Positions 18,967 through 28,751 are shown, counted from the first letter of the stretch. The stretch: DNA of 64,000 nt from Microvirgula aerodenitrificans DSM 15089 (GCF_000620105.1 NZ_JHVK01000004.1:248001-312000); one strand, 5' to 3'. Numbers and translations are program-made. Notes: generated by a model not told the origin, from the letters alone.

Positions 18967-20952
18967 ATGGTCACGCGCAAAGAGCTCGCTGACGCCGTTC
19001 GCGTTCTCAGCATGGATGCAGTGCAACAAGCCAATTCCGGCCACCCCGGCATGCCGATGGGGATGGCGGACATTGCCGTCGCATTGTGGAAGCATCACCT
19101 TAAGCATAACCCTGCCAACCCGAAGTGGGCCGACCGCGATCGCTTCGTGCTGTCGAACGGGCACGGCTCCATGCTGCTGTACAGCCTGCTGCACCTGACC
19201 GGCTACGATCTGTCCATCGACGACCTGAAGCAGTTCCGCCAGTTGCATTCGAAGACGCCGGGCCATCCCGAATACGGCTATGCGCCGGGCATCGAGACCA
19301 CGACCGGGCCGCTGGGGCAGGGTATCACCAACGCGGTCGGCATGGCGCTGGCGGAGAAGGTGCTCGGCAAGAGCTTCAACCGGCCGGGCCACGACATCGT
19401 CGACCACCGCACCTGGGTCTTCCTCGGTGACGGCTGTCTGATGGAAGGCATCAGCCATGAGGCCTGCTCGCTGGCCGGCACCTGGGGCCTGTCCAAGCTG
19501 ACCGCGTTCTGGGACGACAACGGCATCTCCATCGACGGCGACGTCGAAGGCTGGTTCACCGACGACACGCCGAAGCGTTTCGAAGCCTACGGCTGGCACG
19601 TGATCCGCAACGTCGACGGCCATGATGTCGACGCCGTGCTGAAGGCCATCGACGCCGCCCGCGCCGAAACCGGCAAGCCGACGCTGATCTGCTGCAAGAC
19701 CGTGATCGGCATGGGCGCGCCGAACAAGCAGGGCGGCCACAACGTGCACGGCGCCCCGCTGGGCGCGACCGAAATCGCCGCCGCCCGCGAATTCCTCGGC
19801 TGGCCGCATGCGCCGTTCGAGATCCCGGCCGACATCTATGCCGGCTGGAGCGCCCGCGACAGCGGCAATGCCGCCGAAGCCGACTGGACCGCGCGCTTCA
19901 ATGCCTACCGTGCCGCTTTCCCGGCCCTCGCCGACGAATTCGAACGCCGCATCGGTGGCAAGCTGCCGGCCGACTGGGCCGCCTTCGCCGCCGACGTGGT
20001 CGCGCAGATCGCCGCCAAGGGCGAGACGCTGGCCACCCGCAAGGCATCGCAGAACGCCATTGAAGCCTTCGCGCCGAAGCTGCCGGAGCTGCTCGGTGGC
20101 TCGGCCGACCTGGCCAGCTCGAACCTGACGCTGTGGTCCGGCTCGAAGGACGCCAACAGCGCCGAAGGCGGCAACTACGTGTACTACGGTGTGCGCGAGT
20201 TCGGCATGGCCGCAATCATGAACGGCCTGTACCTGCACGGCGGCTTCAAGCCGTACGGCGCCACCTTCCTGATGTTCAGCGAATACGCACGCAATGCACT
20301 GCGCATGGCGGCGCTGATGAAGATCAGCCCGATCTTCGTGTTCACCCACGACTCGATCGGTCTGGGCGAGGACGGCCCGACCCACCAGCCGGTCGAACAG
20401 GTCGCCACCCTGCGTCTGATCCCGAACATGGACACCTGGCGCCCGTGCGACACGGTGGAATCCGCCGTGTCCTGGCAGGCTGCCATCGAGCGCAACGACG
20501 GCCCGAGCACGCTGATCTTCAGTCGCCAGAACCTGCCGTTCATCCCGCGTGATGCCGGTCAGGTGGCCGCAATCCGCCGCGGCGGCTACGTGCTGCGCGA
20601 TGCCGACAATGCCCGTGCCGTGCTGATCGCCACCGGCTCGGAAATCGAGCTGGCACTGAAGGCGCAGACCGCGCTGGCCGGGCAGGGCATTCCGGTTCGC
20701 GTGGTGTCGATGCCGTCGACCAGTGTGTTCGACCGCCAGGGCAAGGACTGGATCGCCTCGGTGCTGCCGAAGGCGCTGCCGCGCGTCGCCATCGAAGCCG
20801 GCCACCCGGACGGCTGGCGCAAATACGTCGGCCTGGACGGCGCCGTGGTCGGCCTCGACCACTTTGGCGAATCCGCGCCGGCCAAGGTGCTGTTCGAAAC
20901 CTTCGGCTTTACCGTCGACAACGTCGTCGCCACGGTGAAATCGGTACTGTAA
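18967..20952 (+). CDS. tkt: Transketolase
   Basis: A 661-residue thiamine-diphosphate enzyme that moves two-carbon units in the pentose phosphate pathway. The ThDP-binding motif [18 protein letters not shown]...DDNG is intact. The pyrimidine domain has [19 protein letters not shown] and the C-terminal domain follows ([12 protein letters not shown]). Length equals E. coli TktA (663). GAGG before the ATG at 18967 is separated from it by a run of T. It is the first gene of the tkt-gap-pgk-lysE-fba block. Confidence 0.97.
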   Translation: MVTRKELADAVRVLSMDAVQQANSGHPGMPMGMADIAVALWKHHLKHNPANPKWADRDRFVLSNGHGSMLLYSLLHLTGYDLSIDDLKQFRQLHSKTPGHPEYGYAPGIETTTGPLGQGITNAVGMALAEKVLGKSFNRPGHDIVDHRTWVFLGDGCLMEGISHEACSLAGTWGLSKLTAFWDDNGISIDGDVEGWFTDDTPKRFEAYGWHVIRNVDGHDVDAVLKAIDAARAETGKPTLICCKTVIGMGAPNKQGGHNVHGAPLGATEIAAAREFLGWPHAPFEIPADIYAGWSARDSGNAAEADWTARFNAYRAAFPALADEFERRIGGKLPADWAAFAADVVAQIAAKGETLATRKASQNAIEAFAPKLPELLGGSADLASSNLTLWSGSKDANSAEGGNYVYYGVREFGMAAIMNGLYLHGGFKPYGATFLMFSEYARNALRMAALMKISPIFVFTHDSIGLGEDGPTHQPVEQVATLRLIPNMDTWRPCDTVESAVSWQAAIERNDGPSTLIFSRQNLPFIPRDAGQVAAIRRGGYVLRDADNARAVLIATGSEIELALKAQTALAGQGIPVRVVSMPSTSVFDRQGKDWIASVLPKALPRVAIEAGHPDGWRKYVGLDGAVVGLDHFGESAPAKVLFETFGFTVDNVVATVKSVL

Positions 20953-20960
20953 GCCTGACC

Positions 20961-20982
20961 GGCGGCGCCTGCGGGCGCCGCC
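20961..20982 (+). promoter_or_regulatory. Intercistronic hairpin tkt-gap
   Basis: GGCGGCGCC-TGCG-GGCGCCGCC is a perfect 9-bp stem in the short gap after tkt. It lacks a T-tract, so it more likely protects mRNA ends or partly attenuates than fully terminates. Confidence 0.6.
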
Positions 20983-21014
20983 GCACCCTTTACGAATGAC
21001 TGGAGATCTACGCC

Positions 21015-22031
21015 ATGGCTCTTCGCCTTGCCATCAACGGATACGGCCGCATCGGCCGCCAGGTCCTGCGCGCCATCTACGAATACAATCTGCGCAACGA
21101 ATTTGAAGTCGTGGCGGTCAACGCCTCCGGCGACCTGGCTACCAATGCGCACCTGACCGCCTTCGACACCGTCCACGGCCGTTTCGCCGGCGAAGTCAGC
21201 CATGACGACAGCCACCTGATCATCAACGGCGACGCCATTCCGTTCTTCGCCACCCGCAACCCGGCCGAACTGCCGTGGAAGGCGCTGAATGTCGACCTGG
21301 TGCTCGAATGCACCGGCGCCTTCACCTCGAAGGAAAAGGCCCGCGTCCACCTCGAGGCCGGCGCGAAGAAGGTGCTGATCTCGGCGCCGGGCGGCGATGA
21401 CGTCGATGCCACCGTGGTCTACGGCGTCAACGATGACGTGCTGCGCGCCGGCATGACCGTGGTCAGCAACGCCAGCTGCACCACCAACTGCCTGGCACCG
21501 GTCGCCAAGGCGCTGAACGACAGCCTCGGCATCGTCAAGGGCCTGATGACCACCATCCACGCCTACACCAACGACCAGGTGCTGACCGACGTCCGCCACA
21601 AGGACCTGCGTCGCGCCCGTTCCGCCACCCAGAACATGATCCCGACCAAGACCGGCGCGGCCAAGGCCGTCGGCCTGGTGCTGCCGGACATGGCCGGCAA
21701 GCTCGACGGCTTCTCGGTGCGGGTGCCGACCATCAATGTGTCGCTGGTCGACCTGACCTTCGAAGCGGCCCGTGACACCACGGTGGCCGAAGTCAACGAA
21801 CTGATGAAGGCGGCGGCCGACGGCCCGATGAAGGGCGTGCTCGGCTACAACACGCTGCCGCTGGTGTCGATGGACTTCAACCACACCCGTGAGGCTTCGC
21901 ACTTCGACGCCACGCTGACCAAGGTGTCCAACGGCAACCTGGTCAAGGTTCTGGCCTGGTACGACAACGAGTGGGGCTTCAGCTGCCAGATGCTGAATAC
22001 TGCCCGCGCGATGTTCGCCGCGCGTCAGTAA
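21015..22031 (+). CDS. gap: Glyceraldehyde-3-phosphate dehydrogenase
   Basis: A 338-residue enzyme. The N-terminal INGYGRIGR Rossmann motif and the catalytic [12 protein letters not shown] (Cys155) are intact. The segment after the second beta strand reads [10 protein letters not shown] instead of the ND found in E. coli GapA, where the Asp selects NAD. Ala-Ser there is more like NADP-using or dual-cofactor GAPDHs, so cofactor use is open. The context is glycolytic/gluconeogenic and erythrose-4-phosphate dehydrogenase is less likely. GGAG precedes the ATG. Confidence 0.95.
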   Translation: MALRLAINGYGRIGRQVLRAIYEYNLRNEFEVVAVNASGDLATNAHLTAFDTVHGRFAGEVSHDDSHLIINGDAIPFFATRNPAELPWKALNVDLVLECTGAFTSKEKARVHLEAGAKKVLISAPGGDDVDATVVYGVNDDVLRAGMTVVSNASCTTNCLAPVAKALNDSLGIVKGLMTTIHAYTNDQVLTDVRHKDLRRARSATQNMIPTKTGAAKAVGLVLPDMAGKLDGFSVRVPTINVSLVDLTFEAARDTTVAEVNELMKAAADGPMKGVLGYNTLPLVSMDFNHTREASHFDATLTKVSNGNLVKVLAWYDNEWGFSCQMLNTARAMFAARQ

Positions 22032-22037
22032 TCCCCC

Positions 22038-22058
22038 GGAGGGCCGCTACGGCCCTCC
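22038..22058 (+). promoter_or_regulatory. Intercistronic hairpin gap-pgk
   Basis: GGAGGGCC-GCTAC-GGCCCTCC is an 8-bp perfect stem just after gap, with no T-tract. It resembles the hairpin after tkt and may set relative transcript levels in the operon. Confidence 0.6.
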
Positions 22059-22086
22059 ACTCAATTTATTAACGGGCTCCAAGGCC

Positions 22087-23265
22087 ATGCATTTCAACAA
22101 ACTGACCGACATCAATCTCGACGGCAAGCGCGCGCTGATCCGCGTGGACATGAACGTGCCGGTGAAACACGGCAAACTCGGCGACGACACCCGCATCCGC
22201 GCGTCGATGCCATCGATCGAACACTGCCTGAAGCACGGCGCCGCCGTCATCCTGATGTCCCACCTCGGTCGCCCGACCGAAGGGGAACCGCGGCCCGAGG
22301 ACAGCCTCGCGCCGGTCGCGCAGCGTCTGTCCGAGCTGCTGGGCCAGCCGGTACCGGTCATTACCGCATGGCAGGACGGCATCGACATCAAGCCGGGCCA
22401 GGTGGTGATGCTGGAAAACGTCCGCCTGAACCGCGGCGAGAAAAAGAACCTGCCCGAGCTGGGCCAGGCGTATGCCAGCCTGTGCGATGTCTTCATCAAC
22501 GACGCGTTCGGCACCGCCCACCGTGCCGAGGCCTCGACCCATGCCGTTGCCCGCTTTGCGCCCCTGGCCTGTGCCGGCATCCTGCTGACCGCCGAACTGG
22601 AAGCCCTCGGCCGCGCCCTGGAGGCCCCGGCCCGCCCGCTGGTCGCCATCGTCGCCGGCTCCAAGGTGTCGACCAAGCTGACCATCCTCGAATCGCTGGC
22701 CGACAAGGTCGACCAGCTGATCGTCGGCGGCGGCATCGCCAACACCTTCCTGCTGGCCGAAGGCCATGGCATCGGCAAGTCGCTCGCCGAATCCGAACTG
22801 GTCGGCGAAGCGAAGAAGGTCATTGCCAAGATCCGCGCCAATGGCGGCGATGTGCCGCTGCCGACCGATGTGGTCGTCGCGCCGGAATTCTCGGAAAACG
22901 CCGACGACACGCTGAAGCTGGTCGATGACGTCACCAAGGACGACATGATCCTCGACATCGGCCCGCAGTCCGCATGCCGCCTGGCCGAAATCGTCGCCCA
23001 TGCCGGCACCGTGGTCTGGAACGGCCCGGTCGGCGTGTTCGAGTTCGACCAGTTCTCCGGTGGCACCCAGACCCTGGCGCGCGCCATCGCCGACAGCGAC
23101 GCGTTCTCGATCGCCGGCGGCGGCGATACCCTGGCCGCCATCGCCAAGTTCGGCGTGACCGACCGCATCGGCTACATTTCCACTGGCGGCGGCGCCTTCC
23201 TCGAATTCCTGGAAGGCAAGGAATTGCCGGCCGTCGCCATCCTGGCCGAACGCGCCTCGCACTGA
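22087..23265 (+). CDS. pgk: Phosphoglycerate kinase
   Basis: A 392-residue enzyme that converts 1,3-bisphosphoglycerate plus ADP to 3-phosphoglycerate plus ATP. The N-terminal domain has [11 protein letters not shown] and SHLGRP; the linker and C-terminal domain carry [17 protein letters not shown] and the nucleotide loop GGGDTLAAI with [14 protein letters not shown]. Length is normal (E. coli 387). It is third in the operon, between gap and a LysE-family exporter. Confidence 0.97.
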   Translation: MHFNKLTDINLDGKRALIRVDMNVPVKHGKLGDDTRIRASMPSIEHCLKHGAAVILMSHLGRPTEGEPRPEDSLAPVAQRLSELLGQPVPVITAWQDGIDIKPGQVVMLENVRLNRGEKKNLPELGQAYASLCDVFINDAFGTAHRAEASTHAVARFAPLACAGILLTAELEALGRALEAPARPLVAIVAGSKVSTKLTILESLADKVDQLIVGGGIANTFLLAEGHGIGKSLAESELVGEAKKVIAKIRANGGDVPLPTDVVVAPEFSENADDTLKLVDDVTKDDMILDIGPQSACRLAEIVAHAGTVVWNGPVGVFEFDQFSGGTQTLARAIADSDAFSIAGGGDTLAAIAKFGVTDRIGYISTGGGAFLEFLEGKELPAVAILAERASH

Positions 23266-23310
23266 TCCCGGTCCCGGCAGATGCCGGCCCGGCAACTCCT
23301 GGAGTGGCCC

Positions 23311-23943
23311 ATGTCGTTCAATACCTGGCTCCTGTTCGTCGTGACCGTGTTCTTCGTCTCGGCCACTCCCGGCCCGAACATGCTGCTGGCGATGACCCAC
23401 GGCATTCGTTATGGCGTGCGCCATACGCTGCCGACCATGTCCGGCCTGCTGGTCGGGCTCGGTCTGATCATGGCCGGTTCCGCCGCCGGACTGGGGGCGG
23501 TACTGGCCACGTCCGAGCTGCTGTTCGCCGTCATCAAGTACGCCGGCGCCGCCTATCTGATCTGGCTCGGGCTGCGCACCTGGTTTGCCCGGGTCGAAGC
23601 GCCCGCCGTCGCCGAGACCGATCCGCAGCTGCGCGATGCCAGCTGGCAGCAGCGCTTTCGCACCGGTTTTCTGGTGTCGATGAGCAACCCGAAGGCTTTC
23701 ATTTTCTTTACCGCCCTGTTCCCGCAGTTCATGCATGCCGATGCGCCGCAAGGCCCGCAGTTGCTGGTGCTGGCCATCACGTTCTACGTGATCGAGACCA
23801 GCTGGCAGTTCGTCTACGCCACCGGCGGCGCCCGGCTCAAGCACTGGCTGACCAGCCCGTTGCGGATGCGCTGGGTGAACCGCTTTGCCGGCAGTTCCTT
23901 CATGGTGGCCGGCGTTGCGCTGAGCAGCGTGAGCAAGGCCTGA
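23311..23943 (+). CDS. LysE/RhtB-family amino-acid exporter
   Basis: A 210-residue membrane protein with about six helices. The N-terminal motif [20 protein letters not shown] is diagnostic of LysE/RhtB exporters. The middle segment has [19 protein letters not shown], also conserved. The start at 23311 is set by GGAG at 23301-23304; an earlier ATG at 23281 lacks a site. It lies 45 bases after pgk and 58 before fba on the same strand, where related clusters often carry pyruvate kinase. Substrate unknown. Confidence 0.9.
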   Translation: MSFNTWLLFVVTVFFVSATPGPNMLLAMTHGIRYGVRHTLPTMSGLLVGLGLIMAGSAAGLGAVLATSELLFAVIKYAGAAYLIWLGLRTWFARVEAPAVAETDPQLRDASWQQRFRTGFLVSMSNPKAFIFFTALFPQFMHADAPQGPQLLVLAITFYVIETSWQFVYATGGARLKHWLTSPLRMRWVNRFAGSSFMVAGVALSSVSKA

Positions 23944-24001
23944 TCATTACCCGTTCGCGCGCGGCCCCTGCCGTGCGCGCCGTTTTCTGGAGAATCCAAA
24001 C

Positions 24002-25066
24002 ATGGCTCTCGTTTCCCTGCGCCAGCTGCTCGATCATGCAGCCGAATACAGCTATGGCCTGCCGGCCTTCAACGTCAACAACCTCGAACAGATGCGCGCC
24101 ATCATGGAAGCCGCCGACAAGGTCGACGCGCCGGTGATCGTCCAGGCCTCGGCCGGTGCGCGCAAATACGCCGGCGCACCGTTCCTGCGCCACCTGATCC
24201 TGGCCGCGATCGAAGAGTTTCCGCATATCCCGGTGGTCATGCACCAGGACCACGGCACCAGCCCGGATGTGTGCCAGCGCTCGATCCAGCTCGGCTTCAG
24301 CTCGGTGATGATGGACGGCAGCCTGAAGAGTGACGGCAAGTCCCCGGCCGACTACGACTACAACGTCGACGTGACCCGCACCGTGGTCAACTTCGCCCAT
24401 GCCTGCGGCGTGTCGGTCGAAGGCGAGATCGGCTGCCTCGGCAGTCTGGAAACCGGCATGGCCGGCGAGGAAGACGGCGTCGGCGCCGAAGGCGTGCTCG
24501 ATCACAGCCAGTTGCTGACCGACCCGGAAGAAGCCGCGCAATTCGTCAAGGATACCGGCGTCGACGCGCTGGCCATCGCCATCGGCACCAGCCACGGCGC
24601 GTACAAGTTCTCCAAGAAGCCCACCGGCGACGTGCTGCGCATCGACCGCATCAAGGAAATCCACGCCCGCATCCCGAACACCCATCTGGTGATGCACGGC
24701 TCGTCCAGCGTGCCGCAGGAATGGCTGAAGATCATCAACGAGTTCGGCGGCGATCTCGGTGAAACCTATGGCGTGCCGGTCGAGGAAATCGTCGAAGGCA
24801 TCAAGCACGGCGTGCGCAAGGTCAATATCGACACCGACCTGCGTCTGGCCAGCACCGGCGCCGTGCGTCGCTTCCTGGCCCAGCATCCGGCCGAATTCGA
24901 CCCGCGCAAATTCCTGAAGGTCTCCACCGACGCGATGCGCGACCTGTGCATCGCCCGCTACGAAGCCTTCGGCTCGGCCGGTCAGGCCAGCAAGATCAAG
25001 CCGGTCAACCTCGACACCATGGCCAATCGCTACGCCAGCGGCGCGCTGGCCCAGGTCGTGCGCTAA
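24002..25066 (+). CDS. fba: Fructose-bisphosphate aldolase, class II
   Basis: A 354-residue zinc aldolase that splits fructose 1,6-bisphosphate. Visible motifs are [22 protein letters not shown] with the metal His and catalytic Asp, [26 protein letters not shown] and MHGSSSVP (second metal His). This is the longer CbbA/Fba type used in many betaproteobacteria. It is last in the block; a strong hairpin follows at 25137-25164. Confidence 0.96.
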   Translation: MALVSLRQLLDHAAEYSYGLPAFNVNNLEQMRAIMEAADKVDAPVIVQASAGARKYAGAPFLRHLILAAIEEFPHIPVVMHQDHGTSPDVCQRSIQLGFSSVMMDGSLKSDGKSPADYDYNVDVTRTVVNFAHACGVSVEGEIGCLGSLETGMAGEEDGVGAEGVLDHSQLLTDPEEAAQFVKDTGVDALAIAIGTSHGAYKFSKKPTGDVLRIDRIKEIHARIPNTHLVMHGSSSVPQEWLKIINEFGGDLGETYGVPVEEIVEGIKHGVRKVNIDTDLRLASTGAVRRFLAQHPAEFDPRKFLKVSTDAMRDLCIARYEAFGSAGQASKIKPVNLDTMANRYASGALAQVVR

Positions 25067-25136
25067 ATCCCGCACCTTTCGTCCCCGCTAACGGGGACCG
25101 CCCGGCCGTGGGCATGACATGGCCCGGGCAGGCATC

Positions 25137-25164
25137 AGAGGCCGTTCGTCCGCGAACGGCCTCT
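25137..25164 (+). terminator. Hairpin terminator after fba
   Basis: AGAGGCCGTTCG-TCCG-CGAACGGCCTCT is a perfect 12-bp stem. The T-tract after it is short. A smaller hairpin GTCCCCG-CTAA-CGGGGAC lies just before, at 25081-25098. Confidence 0.75.
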
Positions 25165-25250
25165 GTCGTCTATGCCGTCCGGACGATGGCAGCCCGGCCG
25201 TCGAACGCATATAGTTCCGTTGCCCCGTCTGTCACCCATCTGAAAACGCC

Positions 25251-25502
25251 ATGCAGCTACACATCCTGTACTTCGCCCGCCTGCGCGACACCTTCGGCCG
25301 CGCGGAAGAACACCTGGAATTCTCCGGCACCACCATCGGCGCCCTGATCGACCTGCTGGTCGCCCGGGGCGACGACTGGCGCGAAGCGCTGGGAGGCGGG
25401 CGCCCGTTCCGCGTCGCCCGCAACCAGGCGATCGCCACCGTGGACACCGTGCTCAGCGAGGGCGACGAAATCGCGATCTTCCCGCCGGTCACCGGAGGCT
25501 GA
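25251..25502 (+). CDS. moaD: Molybdopterin synthase small subunit MoaD
   Basis: An 83-residue ubiquitin-fold protein ending in Gly-Gly (FPPVTGG), the C-terminus that becomes a thiocarboxylate and donates sulfur to precursor Z. The stop is one base before the moaE start, so the two subunits are co-translated. Confidence 0.95.
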   Translation: MQLHILYFARLRDTFGRAEEHLEFSGTTIGALIDLLVARGDDWREALGGGRPFRVARNQAIATVDTVLSEGDEIAIFPPVTGG

Positions 25503-25503
25503 A

Positions 25504-25968
25504 ATGGACGTCCATATCCGTGTCAGCCACGACGACTTCGATACTGCCGCCGAGATCGCGCGTTACCAGCGCCCCGGTATCGGCGCCGTGACCGCCTTTG
25601 TCGGCCTGGTCCGCGATTTCGGTGATGGTGACAACGTGGTCGCCCTGGAACTCGAGCACTATCCGGGCATGACCGAAAGCGAACTGGCGGCCATCATCGA
25701 TGACGCCGGCCGCCGCTGGCCACTGGATGGCGTCACGGTTATCCACAGGGTAGGCCGGCTGGAACTGTCCGAACGCATCGTGCTGGTCGTCACCGCCTCG
25801 GCCCACCGCCGCGCGGCCTTCGAGGGCTGCGAGTTCGTCATGGACTGGCTGAAGACCCGGGCGCCGTTCTGGAAGCGCGAATGGGGAGCGGATGGTCAGT
25901 CGCGCTGGGTGGACGCCAAGGACAGCGACGACAGCGCCACCGCGCGCTGGGAAGATACCCCCAAATAA
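25504..25968 (+). CDS. moaE: Molybdopterin synthase catalytic subunit MoaE
   Basis: A 154-residue subunit that inserts two sulfurs into precursor Z to form molybdopterin. Family motifs are GAVTAFVGLVRDF, LELEHYPGMTE, VIHRVGRLELSE and the Lys-bearing KTRAPFWKRE near the MoaD tail binding site. A perfect DnaA box (TTATCCACA) lies inside the gene at 25739-25747. The C-terminal tail (DSDDSATARWEDTPK) is longer and more acidic than usual but not remarkable. Confidence 0.95.
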   Translation: MDVHIRVSHDDFDTAAEIARYQRPGIGAVTAFVGLVRDFGDGDNVVALELEHYPGMTESELAAIIDDAGRRWPLDGVTVIHRVGRLELSERIVLVVTASAHRRAAFEGCEFVMDWLKTRAPFWKREWGADGQSRWVDAKDSDDSATARWEDTPK

Positions 25969-26237
25969 GTCACACCCTGCCCACACTTTATCCATAGACT
26001 TGTCCACAGCGCGGCGTTGTCCCGCTTCCGCCCAGACCGTGCCACCGCGATTTTCATCCACCGTTTTATGCACAGGCTGCACGGCAATGTTTCCCGTGAA
26101 ACATTTCAGCAATGGCAGCAGAAAATCCTGCAATAACAGCATGTTCTGCGTGAAACCGGAATAAGCCCGCCATAAGACAAGAGTATTGACAATTTCCATG
26201 CACAAAGTTATCCACAACTCAGACCGGATTTTCCTGC
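25969..26237. other. Intergenic region with DnaA boxes and a parS-like site
   Basis: This 269-base gap between moaE and mobA is more AT-rich than its flanks. It holds a perfect DnaA box at 26208-26216 (TTATCCACA), a TTATGCACA box at 26066-26074 (fits TTATNCACA), a near box at 25979-25987 (TTATCCATA), and a ParB-box-like palindrome at 26088-26103. No gene is apparent. Confidence 0.6.
26088..26103. promoter_or_regulatory. parS-like ParB binding site, one mismatch
   Basis: TGTTTCCCGTGAAACA differs from the consensus TGTTTCACGTGAAACA by one base in the left arm. It sits in the DnaA-box-rich gap before mobA. It is weaker than the sites at 42816 and 51427. Confidence 0.5.
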
Positions 26238-26864
26238 ATGGAAAATAAGACCGGAAATGTCCGCGCCTACTCGGCACTGATCCTGGCAGGCGGCCAGGCA
26301 TCGCGGATGGGCGGCGTCGACAAGGGCTGGGTCCGCCTCGGCCAGACGCCGCTGATCCGCTGCTCGCTCGTGGCGCTGTCACGCCAGGCAGAGCCGCCGC
26401 GGCAGGTTCTGATCAGCGCCAACCGCCACCTCGACGACTATGCGGCACTGGGCGTACCGGTGCTGCCGGACGTGCTTCCCGGCTCGCTCGGACCGCTGGC
26501 CGGCCTGCACGCGGCACAATTGTCCCCATTGTTATCCACAGGCGAACCGCTGCTGGTCATCAGCGTGGACACGGTCAGACTGCCGGACAATTTCGCTTCG
26601 CGATTACTGGATGCCCTGGCAGCCGGCCACGACGCCGTATCCGCCAGCGACAGTGAGCGCTGGCACCCGACACTGATGATGGTCAGGACCGGCCAGGCCG
26701 CGTCGCTGGCGGATTACCTGCTTGGCGGCGGGCGCAGCATCCGCGGCTGGCTGGGCGGCCTGCGCCACGCCACGGTGGCATTCGGGCAGCCGTTCCCCAA
26801 TCTCAATACGCTGGACGATGTGGCCAGCCTGGCGGCCGGGCAGGGCGGTGTCGCGCCCGACTGA
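26238..26864 (+). CDS. mobA: Molybdenum cofactor guanylyltransferase MobA
   Basis: A 208-residue nucleotidyltransferase that attaches GMP to molybdopterin. The N-terminal GTP-binding motif LILAGGQASRMGGVDKGWV is the family signature (LAGGxSxRMGxDK). ISVDT at about residue 110 corresponds to the metal Asp, although the usual DTPFLP is DTVRLP here. A DnaA box at 26532-26540 lies inside the gene. It follows moaDE and converges on aroG at a shared terminator. Confidence 0.92.
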   Translation: MENKTGNVRAYSALILAGGQASRMGGVDKGWVRLGQTPLIRCSLVALSRQAEPPRQVLISANRHLDDYAALGVPVLPDVLPGSLGPLAGLHAAQLSPLLSTGEPLLVISVDTVRLPDNFASRLLDALAAGHDAVSASDSERWHPTLMMVRTGQAASLADYLLGGGRSIRGWLGGLRHATVAFGQPFPNLNTLDDVASLAAGQGGVAPD

Positions 26865-26907
26865 AGGCCGGCTTTTCGACCGTGCTGTCCACAGCCGCCA
26901 GACAGAA

Positions 26908-26945
26908 AGAAACCGCCCCGTGGCCGATGCCACGGGGCGGTTTCT
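26908..26945. terminator. Bidirectional terminator between mobA and aroG
   Basis: A 16-bp perfect stem AGAAACCGCCCCGTGG / CCACGGGGCGGTTTCT with a 6-base loop, between convergent genes. Confidence 0.9.
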
Positions 26946-26962
26946 GTCTCCACTGCCGATGC

Positions 26963-28039
26963 TTACTTGCCGGACGGTGCGCCGTTCTTCGCCCGGCGGG
27001 CGCGGACCGCATCGGCCAGGGTGCCCAGCAGGTCGACCGTATCGTCCCAGCCGATGCACGCGTCGGTGATGCTCTGGCCGTAGGTCAGCGGGCAGTTCGG
27101 CTTCTGGTCCTGGCGGCCTTCGACCAGGTGCGACTCGATCATCACGCCGAAAATGTGTTCGTCGCCACCGGCCAGCTGGGCAGCGATGTCATCGCCGACT
27201 TCCATCTGCCGGCGGAAGTCCTTGCGGCTGTTGGCATGACTGAAGTCGACCATCAGCTTCTGCGGCAGGCCGACGGCGGCCAGTTCGGCCGCTGCGGCCT
27301 GCACGTGCGCAGCCGAGTAGTTCGGTTCCTTGCCGCCCCGCAGGATCGCATGGCAGTCCGGGTTGCCGCCGGTGTTGACGATGGCGGAGTGCCCAGTCTT
27401 GGTCACCGACAGGAAGTGGTGGGAATTGCCGGCGGCACGGATGGCGTCGATGGCGATCTTCAGGTTGCCGTCGGTACCGTTCTTGAAGCCAACCGGACAG
27501 GACAGACCGGACGCCAGTTCGCGGTGCACCTGCGACTCGGTGGTCCGCGCGCCGATCGCGCCCCAGCTGATCAGGTCGGCGAAGTACTGCGGCGTGATCA
27601 TGTCGAGGAATTCGGTCGCGGCCGGGATGCCCTGGTCGTTCAGTTCCAGCAGCAGCTTGCGCGCAATGCGCAGGCCCTTGTTGATATCGTAGGACTCGTC
27701 CAGGTTCGGGTCGTTGATCAGCCCCTTCCAGCCGACGGTCGTGCGCGGTTTCTCGAAGTAGACCCGCATCACCACCACCAGCGCGTCTTCGTGCTGCTGG
27801 CGCAGCGCCTGCAGACGATTCGCGTACTCGTGCGCGGCAGCGGTATCGTGGATCGAACACGGGCCGACCACGACCAGCAGACGGTCATCCTCACCATGCA
27901 GCACGCGGGAAATATCGCGACGCGTATTAAAAATCAGTTCCGACGCCGCCTCGCTGATCGGGAGTTCATACAGATGGGCGATCGGCGGAAGCAGTTCCTT
28001 GATCTCACGGATTCGGACGTCGTCGGTCTGGCGTTGCAT
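26963..28039 (-). CDS. aroG: 3-deoxy-7-phosphoheptulonate synthase (DAHP synthase, class I)
   Basis: A 358-residue enzyme that condenses phosphoenolpyruvate and erythrose 4-phosphate, the first step to aromatic amino acids. Class I AroFGH motifs are VVVGPCSIHD, MRVYFEKPRTTVGWKGLIND, GARTTESQVHRELASG and VDFSHANS. Length is near E. coli AroG (350). The start at 28039 begins at MQRQTDDVRI; the frame is open upstream but unlike the family. Which amino acid inhibits it cannot be read safely. It lies downstream of dksA but a terminator intervenes. Confidence 0.95.
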   Translation of the reverse strand: MQRQTDDVRIREIKELLPPIAHLYELPISEAASELIFNTRRDISRVLHGEDDRLLVVVGPCSIHDTAAAHEYANRLQALRQQHEDALVVVMRVYFEKPRTTVGWKGLINDPNLDESYDINKGLRIARKLLLELNDQGIPAATEFLDMITPQYFADLISWGAIGARTTESQVHRELASGLSCPVGFKNGTDGNLKIAIDAIRAAGNSHHFLSVTKTGHSAIVNTGGNPDCHAILRGGKEPNYSAAHVQAAAAELAAVGLPQKLMVDFSHANSRKDFRRQMEVGDDIAAQLAGGDEHIFGVMIESHLVEGRQDQKPNCPLTYGQSITDACIGWDDTVDLLGTLADAVRARRAKNGAPSGK

Positions 28040-28158
28040 GATGAAGGCTTTCGGCTGCGAGGGAAAATGTTGCGAGGCATCAAATCTATCGCGCTTTGCC
28101 GGCAGGTGCAAACGCGATACCGCGCCGTCATGGACCGGCGACAGGATTCCCGGCAAGC

Positions 28159-28182
28159 AAAACGCCGCCCGTGAGGGCGGCG
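28159..28182 (-). terminator. Intrinsic terminator after dksA
   Basis: On the minus strand the stem is CGCCGCCC-TCAC-GGGCGGCG followed by TTTT. A second 9-bp hairpin (GGCAATGTC/GACATTGCC) lies between it and the dksA stop, near 28194-28215. Confidence 0.8.
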
Positions 28183-28227
28183 CAGGCTCATGGCGGCAAT
28201 GTCGCCAGACATTGCCGGGGTGCCGGA

Positions 28228-28644
28228 TCAGTCGGCGAACTGCTTCTTCAGCCGTTCGCGGCGTTCCTGGGCTTCGACCGACAGCGTCGCGGTCGGGCGG
28301 GCCAGCAGGCGCTTGAGGCCGATCGGCTCGCCGGTGTCTTCGCAGAAGCCGTAGGAGCCGTCTTCGAGCTTCTTCAGCGTCGACTGGATCTTTTGCAGCA
28401 GCTTGCGCTCGCGATCGCGGGTGCGCAGCTCCAGCGCGTATTCTTCTTCCAGTGTGGCCCGATCCGCCGGGTCCGGCGTGGCCTCCTGCTCTTGCAGGTG
28501 GTTGGTTGTGGCACTGGCGTTGTTGATCAACTCTTCCTGCATCTGCAGGAGACGTTCGCGGAAGAACTCCAGATGATCGGCGTTCATGTAGTCGCTATCG
28601 TCGCCGTTCCAGTTGAGGACGTCCTGTTCGGTCAGCTTGGCCAT
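28228..28644 (-). CDS. dksA: RNA polymerase-binding transcription factor DksA, zinc-site variant
   Basis: A 138-residue member of the DksA/TraR family, which works with ppGpp in the RNA polymerase secondary channel. The coiled-coil tip keeps the DxxDxA motif (Asp58, Asp61, Ala63 in DPADRATLEEE). The C-terminal zinc finger is reduced: only Cys101 of the usual four cysteines remains, and the others are Thr104, Ser122 and Ala125 (CEDT...SVEA). This resembles zinc-independent DksA proteins known in some other proteobacteria. The start MAKLTEQDVL at 28644 is chosen; the frame is open upstream without homology. Confidence 0.93.
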   Translation of the reverse strand: MAKLTEQDVLNWNGDDSDYMNADHLEFFRERLLQMQEELINNASATTNHLQEQEATPDPADRATLEEEYALELRTRDRERKLLQKIQSTLKKLEDGSYGFCEDTGEPIGLKRLLARPTATLSVEAQERRERLKKQFAD

Positions 28645-28751
28645 ATTTGTTATCCGGCGAGATGAAAACGGCGGGCAGATTACCGGTGGTAGCGCTTGAG
28701 AGCAACCACCGCAATGCGGGGACATGCCCCGTTCCCCCGTTTCAACGCACA

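Noticed and set aside
18937-20862. A 641-codon minus-strand frame across tkt
   Set aside because: Shadow of transketolase; no family resemblance.
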